DNA of 50,206 nt from Microbacteriaceae bacterium PS02066 (lineage in GTDB: Bacteria; Actinomycetota; Actinomycetes; Actinomycetales; Microbacteriaceae): positions 1 through 50,206 of the forward strand of contig JASCPH010000020.1 of NCBI GenBank assembly GCA_029959545.1, read 5' to 3'. The notes below the pieces were generated by a model. The model was not told where the DNA came from, made no database searches, and saw only the letters and a list, made by a program, of their open reading frames with translations. The position numbers were made by a program, and so were the translations under genes. Positions 41,915 to 49,009 of the stretch are shown piece after piece. Within the stretch, counting starts at the first letter, position 1, and the number at the start of each line of letters is the position of its first letter.

Positions 41915-42184
41915 TCAGGCGCCGCGTCGAACCGTTGAGCGGTCGCGTCGACGCTCATCGCGGATGCGGCGCAGGCGGCCGACGAGAAGCGGATCGTGGG
42001 CCAGGGCGGCCTGCGAGTCGATCAACCTTCCCAGCAGTTGGTAGTACCGCGCCGGAGCGAGCTGCAGCTCGACGCGGATCGCCTCCTCCTTGGCGCCGGT
42101 ATGTCCGAGCCAGCGCGCCTCGAAGGCGAGCAGCTGGGAGTCGCGCTCGCTCAGAGCGTCGGATGCGGAGTCGCGCACGGGCAC
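41915..42184 (-). CDS. DUF3263 family protein
   Basis: 89 aa. LSERDSQLLAFEARWLGHTG then KEEAIRVELQLAPARYYQLL and IDSQAALAHDPLLVGRLRRI is the DUF3263 pattern, with a predicted sigma-70-region-4-like helix-turn-helix (about residues 28-50) that suggests DNA binding. It is restricted to actinobacteria, with unknown function. 46 bases upstream of the LytR_C gene on the same strand; possibly one transcript. Confidence 0.9.
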   Translation of the reverse strand: MPVRDSASDALSERDSQLLAFEARWLGHTGAKEEAIRVELQLAPARYYQLLGRLIDSQAALAHDPLLVGRLRRIRDERRRDRSTVRRGA

Positions 42185-42193
42185 GGGACAACG

Positions 42194-43216
42194 CTAACCG
42201 AGCGGTCCCGCGGCATCCGGACGCCACTCCACGGCCGCCCCCAACGGGTCGACGGCGGCGAGCACCTCACCGTCCAGCGCCAGGGCGAAGCGATCCTTCG
42301 GCCAGGCAGACGCGTCGATCGGTCGCCTCCACCCGTCGTGCAGTCCCGGGGCGTCGATCGTGATCCAGCGTCCTGATGCGCGTGCCGCGTCGATGATGCG
42401 CCGCCGCCCGGCCCGAGGCACGTGGGCGAGGACTCCCGGCGTCGTGACCACGAGCGTCGCGTCGGGCGGGGCGGCCCGCGCGAGCTCGGCGATGACGCCG
42501 GGAGCCGCCGCATCCGCCGCGTGCAGGATCGGAGGCTCTTCGGCCGCGACGTCGAGTGCCGCATCGATGCGCTCCCGACGTCCGCTCTCCCCCGGCCACA
42601 CGAGCCCCGTGAGCCAGCGGCGATCCTCGGCAGAGCGGGCGTCGAGCGGATGCAGGTCGATGCCCGCCCGCCACACGACCGTCGGGATGCGCAGCTCCGC
42701 CTCCGGACCGCTCCAGTCGCACGAGAGCACGACGGGTGCAGGACCGGCGATCGGATCCAGCGGTCGCGCCCGGCCCGATTCCGACACGTAGCGATAGGAG
42801 TAGCGATCCGGGTACAGACACAGGCCTGCGCTGGCGCCGATCTCCAGGAGCGCGACGGGTCCCTCGATCCGAGACAGCGCGGGAAGCATGGCGGCACAGC
42901 GCCCGGGTTCGTTCGTCTGCACCGAACGCGCCGCGGACTCCGCCACGAGGGCGTCGGCGTGGGCGAGCACCCATGCCCCCCACTCCGCGCCGTCCGTCTC
43001 CGGCGCCCCCAGAAGCCTGCTGACGGCGAACACCAGGGGCGGCTGCCGATGGGTTGCCGGAATCCGCGCCAGGACTGCGGCGAGTTCCGGGGTGGTCCAC
43101 ACCGAGTACGCCCACTGCTCGTAGAGACTGCTGCGGCCCGGCGCTTCTTCTTCGGCGAAGCGCCGGTAGCGCGCGATGACGGCCTCGAGTTCGCTCACCC
43201 GCTCATTCTCGGTCAC
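42194..43216 (-). CDS. DUF2332 family protein
   Basis: 340 aa from GTG 43216 (TENERVSELEAVIARYRRFA); GTG 43198 is an alternative start. The DUF2332 pattern is seen: SSLYEQWAYSVWTTPELAAV, LEIGASAGLCLYPDRYSYRY (a methyltransferase-like GxSAG loop at about 155), VVWRAGIDLHPLDA, LTGLVWPGESGRRERIDAAL. The fold resembles SAM-dependent methyltransferases but the activity is unknown. 9 bases before the DUF3263 gene on the same strand. Divergent from msrB. Confidence 0.88.
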   Translation of the reverse strand: MTENERVSELEAVIARYRRFAEEEAPGRSSLYEQWAYSVWTTPELAAVLARIPATHRQPPLVFAVSRLLGAPETDGAEWGAWVLAHADALVAESAARSVQTNEPGRCAAMLPALSRIEGPVALLEIGASAGLCLYPDRYSYRYVSESGRARPLDPIAGPAPVVLSCDWSGPEAELRIPTVVWRAGIDLHPLDARSAEDRRWLTGLVWPGESGRRERIDAALDVAAEEPPILHAADAAAPGVIAELARAAPPDATLVVTTPGVLAHVPRAGRRRIIDAARASGRWITIDAPGLHDGWRRPIDASAWPKDRFALALDGEVLAAVDPLGAAVEWRPDAAGPLG

Positions 43217-43267
43217 ACGGGAACAGCGCCCTCGCGGGTCGGGTTGAATGGAGCAGAAGGAGGACCA

Positions 43268-43675
43268 ATGAGCTACGCAGTGAACAAGTCCGAGGAGCAG
43301 TGGCGCGAGGAGCTCGGAGCAGACAAGTACGCGGTCTTGCGTGAGGCGGCGACGGAGCGCGCGTGGACGGGCGAGCTGCTCGACGAGTCGCGAGCGGGTC
43401 TGTACGCGTGCGCCGCGTGCGGCGCCGAGCTGTTCCAGAGCGGAACGAAGTTCGACTCGCACTGCGGCTGGCCGAGCTTCTACGAGTCGGTCCGTCCTGA
43501 GGCCGTGGAGCTGATCGAGGACAACAGCCACGGGATGGTGCGCACCGAGGTGCGCTGCGCCTCCTGCGGCTCCCACCTCGGCCACGTGTTCCCCGATGGC
43601 TTCGGAACCCCCACCGGCGATCGCTATTGCATGAACTCGATCGCGCTCGAGTTCACGCCGGAGGCCGGGGAATGA
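43268..43675 (+). CDS. msrB: Peptide-methionine (R)-S-oxide reductase
   Basis: 135 aa. Two zinc CxxC pairs (ACAACGAELF and RCASCGSHLGHVF) and the catalytic Cys in GDRYCMNSIALEF (about residue 121) are present. HCGWPSFYE (about 67-75) holds family-conserved residues. It reduces the R-sulfoxide of methionine in proteins in the cytoplasm, using thioredoxin. ATG 43268 follows AAGGAGGACCA. Its TGA overlaps the start of the nitroreductase-like gene (ATGA), suggesting coupled translation in an oxidative-stress unit. Confidence 0.95.
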   Translation: MSYAVNKSEEQWREELGADKYAVLREAATERAWTGELLDESRAGLYACAACGAELFQSGTKFDSHCGWPSFYESVRPEAVELIEDNSHGMVRTEVRCASCGSHLGHVFPDGFGTPTGDRYCMNSIALEFTPEAGE

Positions 43676-44211
43676 CCACCGGCGCACGCGACGCGATGCG
43701 CGTGCGCCGATCGTGGTCCAAAGTGACCGACAAGGCGCCGACGCATGACGAGCTCGTCGACATGGTCGCGGCCGCGGGACGGGTGGCCGACCACTCGTCG
43801 CTGCGGCCGTGGCGGCTGATCGAGCTGCGCGGCGCGGACCGCGAGCGCCTCGGACGCGCCATCCACAAGGCGGAGAAGAAGCACGGCGCATCGACCAAGC
43901 CGTTACGCGCCCCGCTGCTGATCGCGGTCATCGCCCGCATCCAGAAGAACAAAGTCCCGGACTGGGAGCAGGAGGCGGTCGCATCCGGCGTCGCGCACAT
44001 GCTGAGCCTCGCGCTCGACGAGGCGGGATGGGGCGTCATCTGGCGCACCGGGAGCTACACCCGAAGCAAGGCCGTCGCCAAGGCGCACGGGCTGCGCAAG
44101 AACGAACGACTGCTGGGCTGGCTCTACGTCGGCGGTAAGCCCGATCGCTCCCGCGAAACGCGGATCAAGCAGATCGACGGCGCCGCGTTCCTCAGCAGGA
44201 TGCCGCGCTGA
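43672..44211 (+). CDS. Nitroreductase family protein
   Basis: 179 aa. The N-terminal FMN-binding pattern MRVRRSWSKVTDKAPTHDEL, then AGRVADHSSLRPWRLIELRG, and the later ASGVAHMLSLALDEAGWGVI and GLRKNERLLGWLYVGG follow the nitroreductase fold. It probably binds FMN and reduces quinones or nitro compounds with NAD(P)H; the true substrate is unknown. Coupled to msrB by a 4-base overlap. Its stop is directly adjacent to the stop of the convergent transporter gene. Confidence 0.87.
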   Translation: MTTGARDAMRVRRSWSKVTDKAPTHDELVDMVAAAGRVADHSSLRPWRLIELRGADRERLGRAIHKAEKKHGASTKPLRAPLLIAVIARIQKNKVPDWEQEAVASGVAHMLSLALDEAGWGVIWRTGSYTRSKAVAKAHGLRKNERLLGWLYVGGKPDRSRETRIKQIDGAAFLSRMPR

Positions 44212-45159
44212 TCACCGGCGTCGCCACCGTGGAACTGTCGCTACGACGACGCCGGTGACGGCGACGCCCACGGCGACCACTGCCACCTCGAGGGGCGGTC
44301 CGGCATGCCCGGGAAAGAGCGCGTCGATGACGACCGAAGTACTGAGCAGGCCGACCACCGATCCGAGCCCCAGCTGCAGCACGCCGGTGTGGCGGACAAG
44401 CGCCGCCGACAGGAAGATGTAGACCACACCGATGACGCCACCCGTGTAGAGCCACGGCTCCGACGGCAGCCGAGGTGGGCCTGCGATCCCGAGATGGATG
44501 GCGGCTCCCGCCGCCAGGATCACCGTCCCCCCGCAGAAGTTCACGAGCGTGGCCGTCAAGGGACTGCCCACCTCGTTGCGCAACCGCCCGTTCGTGGCCT
44601 GCTGCCAGGCGATTCCCGCTCCCGCGAGCAGGGGCAGTACGAGCAACCAAATCGGGCCGGATGCCGCTCCCTCACCGAACATGGAGACCGCCACCGCCGC
44701 GACGACGAGCAGAGCTCCGGCCAAGCGCCCGACCGTGACCCCGACAACGCCCGCGGGCCCGTAGCCGATCCGGTCGAGGACGACACCGTTCACCGTCTGA
44801 CCGGCGACCACACCGACCGTGAAGGCTGCGACACCGATCGCAGCGACCGCCAGCCCCTGCGTGACGACGGTGAACGCTCCCGCGCCGCCGCCGAGGATCA
44901 TCCATACCGGGATGCGGCGCTCGCGGACGCCCCCGATGAGGCGGACGACTCCCGCGCGGCCGGCTGGCAGCAGCGAGCTGAGAGCGAGCAGGATGACGAA
45001 GCCGGATCCGAAGGAGATGGCGGCGGCCGTCAGCGCATCTCCGATCGCTGCGCCCAGTGCGCCGTTGATCTGCGTCTGGGTGGCGGTGAGCACCCCGACG
45101 AGAACAGCGCCGGCCACGGCGATCGGTCGCGGCAGGCGTCGCGGGTGGAGCGGGGGCAC
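44212..45159 (-). CDS. DMT family transporter (YdcZ/DUF606 type)
   Basis: 315 aa from GTG 45159, with ten membrane helices in two DUF606-like halves (VAGAVLVGVLTATQTQINGA..., GAGIAWQQATNGRLRNEVGS...). The repeated Q-x-x-x-N-G-x-L motif (TQTQINGALGAAIGDAL, and QQATNGRLRNEVGSPLTATL) marks this subfamily. It is an inner-membrane exporter or uptake protein; substrate unknown. It ends base-to-base with the convergent nitroreductase gene and starts 26 bases after the lipoprotein gene's frame. Confidence 0.88.
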   Translation of the reverse strand: MPPLHPRRLPRPIAVAGAVLVGVLTATQTQINGALGAAIGDALTAAAISFGSGFVILLALSSLLPAGRAGVVRLIGGVRERRIPVWMILGGGAGAFTVVTQGLAVAAIGVAAFTVGVVAGQTVNGVVLDRIGYGPAGVVGVTVGRLAGALLVVAAVAVSMFGEGAASGPIWLLVLPLLAGAGIAWQQATNGRLRNEVGSPLTATLVNFCGGTVILAAGAAIHLGIAGPPRLPSEPWLYTGGVIGVVYIFLSAALVRHTGVLQLGLGSVVGLLSTSVVIDALFPGHAGPPLEVAVVAVGVAVTGVVVATVPRWRRR

Positions 45160-45185
45160 CGATCGAGCCTACGCGGGCGCCCGGT

Positions 45186-45785
45186 TCACGACCCCCAGAT
45201 GTCAGCGACCAGGTCGGTCAGCAGCGCCTCGCCACCGGTGTTCGTCGCCGACTGATAGATCCACACACCGTCGCGCACGTAGACCGTCTCGACGGTGTCG
45301 ACGGGGTACGTGGTACCCGCGATCGTCTGCGTGCAGATGTACGCGGGCATATCGCCCACCTGGCACGAGTAGCCCTGTCCCGGCAGGGTCGACTCTGCGT
45401 ACGACTGCGCGGCGGCCGCATCCGCTCGACTGACCAGCAAGAGGTATCCCGTCGCATCCCCCACGATCCAGTTGCATCCGAGAGCGAGGCTCGCGCCGGG
45501 CGGCGCCGGGCGCGTGAACTGGGCCGCGTCGCCGTACTCCGTCATCTGGTCGACGGTCGCCGCACGCGTCTGGGCGGAGCCGACCGCACCGCAGTCGGCG
45601 GGGATCTGCGCCGGCTTCGACTCCGGGGCCGGAGTGGCCGTCGCGGCTGGCGTCGACATCGGTGTATCGACCGGCGTGGCCGCCGGACTAGTCGCCGCGG
45701 GAGATCCGATCGTGCCATCGCATCCCGTCAGCATGAGCGCCAGGCCCGCGATCACGACGGCACCGCTGAACTTGGTGTTACCCAT
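45186..45785 (-). CDS. Lipoprotein
   Basis: 199 aa. The signal peptide KFSGAVVIAGLALMLTGC has lipobox LTGC at about residues 20-22; the mature protein starts with an Ala/Pro/Thr-rich stalk (TPMSTPAATATPAPES). The globular part has four cysteines (ADCGAVG, LALGCNW, YSCQVG, YICTQT), probably two disulfides, which fits the outer face of the membrane. The domain is not recognised. Monocistronic; GTAACACC is near the start. Confidence 0.8.
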   Translation of the reverse strand: MGNTKFSGAVVIAGLALMLTGCDGTIGSPAATSPAATPVDTPMSTPAATATPAPESKPAQIPADCGAVGSAQTRAATVDQMTEYGDAAQFTRPAPPGASLALGCNWIVGDATGYLLLVSRADAAAAQSYAESTLPGQGYSCQVGDMPAYICTQTIAGTTYPVDTVETVYVRDGVWIYQSATNTGGEALLTDLVADIWGS

Positions 45786-45843
45786 CCCCTACCCCCTCGT
45801 GCGGGCGAGTGTACGCCGCGCCCGTCGCGGACGGTATGAGGGA

Positions 45844-46359
45844 TCAGGCGGGGACGGAGCCCGGTACGAGCGGCGGCTCGACCGCATCGACGGCCTCCGT
45901 CATCGCCTGGAGGAAGCCGACGATGGCATCCGCGTCATCCGGGTCGAGGGACCGGACCGCGGCCATCATCCGCGCGTGCATGCCGTCGAGAGTGCGGCGC
46001 ACCTCGAGGTGCGCGAGTTCGGTCGTCTCGACGAGGAGGCGCCGTCGATCCTGCGGGTGCGGTTTGCGCCGCAGATGTCCGCTTCGCTCGAGGCGATCCA
46101 GGATGCCGGTGACCGAGGGCGTGGAGACCCCGAGGTAGCGGCCGATATCGACAGGCGAGACCTCCCCGCCCTGGTTCGCTGCCCGCATCAGGTACTGCAG
46201 AACGAGGAGATCGTTCTCGCCCATCCCCATGGACTCCTGCGTACGACGACGCATCGCCATCTCGGAGGCGCGATAGGTACGCAGCGCGTCGAGGACTCGC
46301 CGGCCGGCCTGCTGGCGCACATCATTCGCGTCGTACCAGTACATCGCGCGGTCGCTCAT
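45844..46359 (-). CDS. MarR family transcriptional regulator
   Basis: 171 aa. Winged-helix core: NDLLVLQYLMRAANQGGEVS, PVDIGRYLGVSTPSVTGILD (recognition helix), RLERSGHLRRKPHPQDRRRL (wing). The long N-terminal helix (DALRTYRASEMAMRRRTQES) and C-terminal helices form the dimer. It is divergent from the DUF7882 gene across 97 AT-richer bases, so it is the likely regulator of that pair. Confidence 0.9.
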   Translation of the reverse strand: MSDRAMYWYDANDVRQQAGRRVLDALRTYRASEMAMRRRTQESMGMGENDLLVLQYLMRAANQGGEVSPVDIGRYLGVSTPSVTGILDRLERSGHLRRKPHPQDRRRLLVETTELAHLEVRRTLDGMHARMMAAVRSLDPDDADAIVGFLQAMTEAVDAVEPPLVPGSVPA

Positions 46360-46387
46360 CGGACCCCACGATTTGCGAAATGTTTGT

Positions 46388-46416
46388 TTGCCATATCGCT
46401 AGCCTACCTAGTAATG
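46388..46416 (+). promoter_or_regulatory. Promoter for the DUF7882 operon
   Basis: -35 TTGCCA (46388-46393), 17-bp spacer, -10 GTAATG (46411-46416). The spacer contains two CTAG tetramers (CTAGCCTACCTAG), a possible MarR contact site. The low GC of this gap is unusual for the window. Confidence 0.5.
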
Positions 46417-46456
46417 TCCTCATCGAACAAGCTTCTCTCGATCGAAAGGCACCCTC

Positions 46457-46783
46457 ATGGGACATCTCTACTACGCCAACGCCACTGCCCCGATCGAGAT
46501 GAGCGATCGTCTGCTGGCGCACGTCAAGGTCGTCGCCACGACGAAGCTGCGGCGCCAGGAGTCCTTCACGATCAATCTCCGCGGCGCCGCGGGGCGTGAG
46601 ACGTTGTGGATCCACTCGTCGATCCCGCTGCGGTTCGTCTTCTCCTCCGCCGAGCCGGAGTCGCTCAACCCCGGCTTCCTCCAGTCGCTCGCCGAGGCGG
46701 CCAGCTCGACGGCGGGGCTCACGGTGGACATCGACGAAGAGGTCCCGACCGCTCAGCAGCAGCCGCGACGGCGGGCGGCATGA
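46457..46783 (+). CDS. DUF7882 family small protein
   Basis: 108 aa. MGHLYYANATAPIEMSDRLL, AHVKVVATTKLRRQESFTIN and LWIHSSIPLRFVFSSAEPE follow the DUF7882 pattern, a small beta-rich domain common in Microbacteriaceae and often mislabelled as DNA-ligase-like. The C-terminal tail is Gln/Arg-rich. ATG 46457 has CGAAAGG upstream. Its stop overlaps the next ATG (ATGA). Function unknown; probably under the divergent MarR regulator. Confidence 0.8.
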   Translation: MGHLYYANATAPIEMSDRLLAHVKVVATTKLRRQESFTINLRGAAGRETLWIHSSIPLRFVFSSAEPESLNPGFLQSLAEAASSTAGLTVDIDEEVPTAQQQPRRRAA

Positions 46784-47121
46784 CGACGACTCTCGCGCCG
46801 TTCGTCGCCGCCGCTTCCCGGACCACGTGGAATCAAGCCGACGACGGACTGTACGTCGCCCAGCGCGACGGCGACTTCTTCGGCTACATCGATCGGAACG
46901 ATGACGGCAGCTTCGTCGCGTTCGACCGCTTCTCCTCGCCGGTGGGGCGCTACACCACGCTCGCCGCCGCGAAGGCGTCGCTGATGACGGTCGTCTCGGA
47001 CCCGATCAACCGTCAGCGGTTGCGCATGCGCGAGCGCCTGCCGTTCGTCGCTGCGACGTGGGCGGGGCTCGCCGCGATCGCCGTGGCCGTCACCGCCGGC
47101 GTTCTGCTTCCGGGATTCTGA
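46780..47121 (+). CDS. Small membrane-anchored protein
   Basis: 113 aa. The soluble N-terminal part (NQADDGLYVAQRDGDFFGYI, SFVAFDRFSSPVGRYTTLAA) is followed by one C-terminal helix (VAATWAGLAAIAVAVTAGVL) ending LPGF. The pattern of a tail-anchored protein is plausible. It is coupled to the DUF7882 gene. No known domain is recognised. Confidence 0.75.
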   Translation: MTTTLAPFVAAASRTTWNQADDGLYVAQRDGDFFGYIDRNDDGSFVAFDRFSSPVGRYTTLAAAKASLMTVVSDPINRQRLRMRERLPFVAATWAGLAAIAVAVTAGVLLPGF

Positions 47122-47150
47122 GGCCTGGCAGCTGTGAGGGTCGAGTTCAC

Positions 47151-47721
47151 GTCGACGCCCGCTCCCCGTTGTGCCGGCTACAGGACGTGAACCTGCAACC
47201 CCCGCATGACAACGTGCGCGTCGACGCCCGCTCCCTGTTGTGCCGGCTACAGGACGTGAACCTGCAACCCCCGTATGACAACGTGCGCGTCGATGCCCGG
47301 CCCATGTTGTGCCGGCTACAGGACGTGAACCCGCAACCCCCGTATGACAACGTGCGCGTCGACGCCCGGTCTGTGTTGTGCCGGCTACAGGACGTGAACC
47401 TGCAACCCCCGTATGACAACGTGCGCGTCGACGCCCGCTCCCTGTTGTGCCGGCTACAGGACGTGAACCTGCAACCCCGTATGACAACGTGCGCGTCGAC
47501 GCCCGGTCTGTGTTGTGCCGGCTACAGGACTTGAACCTGCAACCCCGGATGACAACGTGCGCGTCGACGCCCGCTCCCCGTTGTGCCGGCTACAGGACGT
47601 GAACCTGCAACCCCCGGATGACAACATGCGCGTCGACGCCCGCTCCCCGTGGTGCCGGCTACAGGACTTGAACCTGCAACCCCCGTATGACAACGTGCGC
47701 GTCGACGCCCGCTCCCTGTTG
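47151..47721 (-). repeat. Tandem array of eight tRNA-Thr 3'-half copies (68-69-bp units)
   Basis: Eight units begin at 47172, 47241, 47310, 47379, 47448, 47516, 47584 and 47653; the ninth in phase is the real tRNA-Thr at 47722. Each carries the last 41 nt of the tRNA (discriminator A, 3' acceptor strand, T-arm, variable loop, 3' anticodon arm), plus a 28-nt spacer with palindrome GCGTCGACGC. The differences from the real gene are A58 to C in the T-loop (six copies) and changes next to the anticodon. Spacers come in a few variant types in mixed order. Orientation places all copies in the tRNA transcript's 3' trailer; I see no terminator between. No gene is present here. Confidence 0.95.
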
Positions 47722-47794
47722 TGCCGGCTACAGGACTTGAACCTGCAACCCCCGTATTACAAGTACGGTGCGCTACCAATTGCGCCAAGCCGGC
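47722..47794 (-). tRNA. tRNA-Thr (anticodon TGT)
   Basis: A full 73-nt cloverleaf on the minus strand: acceptor GCCGGCT/AGCCGGC perfect, D-stem GCGC/GCGC, anticodon stem CCGTA/TACGG with loop CTTGTAA (TGT, reads ACA), and T-arm GCAGG-TTCAAGT-CCTGT. Discriminator A; CCA is not encoded (next bases CAAC). It is the source of the 3'-half array that follows it. Confidence 0.95.
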
Positions 47795-47861
47795 ATGACC
47801 GCCTGGCGGTCGGACGCCCTCGCGAGCGCAGGGACGAGTCTATGCGCTCCAGCCGCGCGGA

Positions 47862-48800
47862 TTACGACGACGGGGTCGGCGTGGGCGAGGGGCTGGCGGT
47901 GCGGTAGTACGCGTCGCTCGCCGTCGTGAGCACGAACTGCGCGAACTCCTTCGGGTCGTCGAGCGCGCCCTGGTACAGCTCACCGTTGACGAAGATCATC
48001 GGCGTGCTGGTGAGGGTCAGCCCATCGGTGCCCGGGATGTTGGCGACGGCCGCATCCGTCGCGCTCTTCGCCCACGCCATGAACTCGCCGTTCTCGATGC
48101 ACGAGCGCACCTGACGGGGCTCGGTCGCCCCTGCCGCCTGGGCCATGTCGGCGAGCGTGTCGTCGCTGAGCCCGTCGGATGTGGCCTCGGGCTGCTGCAG
48201 CAGCAGCTGGTGGTTGAACGCGAACACGGTGTCGGGCGAATAGGTCGCGACGCAAGCCGCCGCACCCGCGGCACGCAACGAGTACTTGGTGCCGTTCGAC
48301 TTGGCCGTGAGCATGGCGACGGGGTGGTACGAGAGCGTCGCCGCCCCCTCCGTCACCCACGAGGAGAGCTGGGGAGCGTTCGCCGTCTCGAACTGCTTCG
48401 CCCCGGGGGCGAGGTAGTCCACGTAGACGCGGATGTCGACGGACGACCGGTTCGTCGGCACCGGCGTGGGCGTCGTATCGCCCTGCGGCGCCGAGGATTC
48501 GGTCGGAGCCGGCTCGTCCACAGACCCACCGAGCACCGACACGCCCGCAACGGATGCGACCGCGAAGCCGCCGTCGACCGCACCGCTGGGCTGGAGCTGC
48601 GGGGAGGAGGTCGACGAGCTCACGGCGAACACCACGGCTGCGACGACAGCACCGACGACCGCCGCGCCGCTGATCGAGAGCGCGGCCACACGAAGTCGAC
48701 CGACCCGCGCATGGCGCTGCCGCACTCGCTGCGCCTTCTCGCGCACCGCCTCGCGGCGGTCGCTCGGCGCCGGGACGTTCGATGAGTCGTCGCTCGACAT
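47862..48800 (-). CDS. DsbA/thioredoxin-fold membrane-anchored protein lacking CPxC
   Basis: 312 aa. A charged N-terminus is followed by one membrane helix (LSISGAAVVGAVVAAVVFAV, about 41-62), a linker and an extracellular DsbA-like domain: VDIRVYVDYLAPGAKQFETA, ... FNHQLLLQQPEA ..., GTDGLTLTSTPMIFVNGELY. The catalytic CPxC, expected after the YVDY strand, is APGA here. The cis-Pro loop (TSTPMIFVNG) and two other cysteines (ACVATYS, RSCIENGEF) that form a structural disulfide in the family remain. It cannot catalyse disulfide exchange; a binding or chaperone role is inferred. A Pro/Thr tail (SPSPTPTPSS) ends it. Confidence 0.87.
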   Translation of the reverse strand: MSSDDSSNVPAPSDRREAVREKAQRVRQRHARVGRLRVAALSISGAAVVGAVVAAVVFAVSSSTSSPQLQPSGAVDGGFAVASVAGVSVLGGSVDEPAPTESSAPQGDTTPTPVPTNRSSVDIRVYVDYLAPGAKQFETANAPQLSSWVTEGAATLSYHPVAMLTAKSNGTKYSLRAAGAAACVATYSPDTVFAFNHQLLLQQPEATSDGLSDDTLADMAQAAGATEPRQVRSCIENGEFMAWAKSATDAAVANIPGTDGLTLTSTPMIFVNGELYQGALDDPKEFAQFVLTTASDAYYRTASPSPTPTPSS

Positions 48801-49009
48801 AGGACCTCTGAAGAAACATAGGGACCGGCGGAGTCCGGTCGAGCCGCACGGGAAACGGCCGATCCGATGCTAGCCAGACAGCCTGAGAAATGCCCAGACG
48901 CTCGTGCCATACTGAGAGGTGCGCCCGATGGCGGGCGTTGCGGGTCACCCCCGCGCATCCATCACTACGGATCGTCCGGCACGTACCTGCCGGTGAAGGA
49001 GAAGAAACA

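Noticed and set aside
47151..47721. CRISPR array
   Set aside because: The regular 68-69-bp period looks CRISPR-like, but the supposed spacers are nearly identical to each other, the repeat is a tRNA 3' half, and there are no cas genes.
47147..47788. Short repetitive proteins encoded across the array on both strands
   Set aside because: Open frames arise only because the 69-bp unit is a multiple of three and GC-rich; they have no ribosome-binding sites and simply translate the tRNA-derived repeat.
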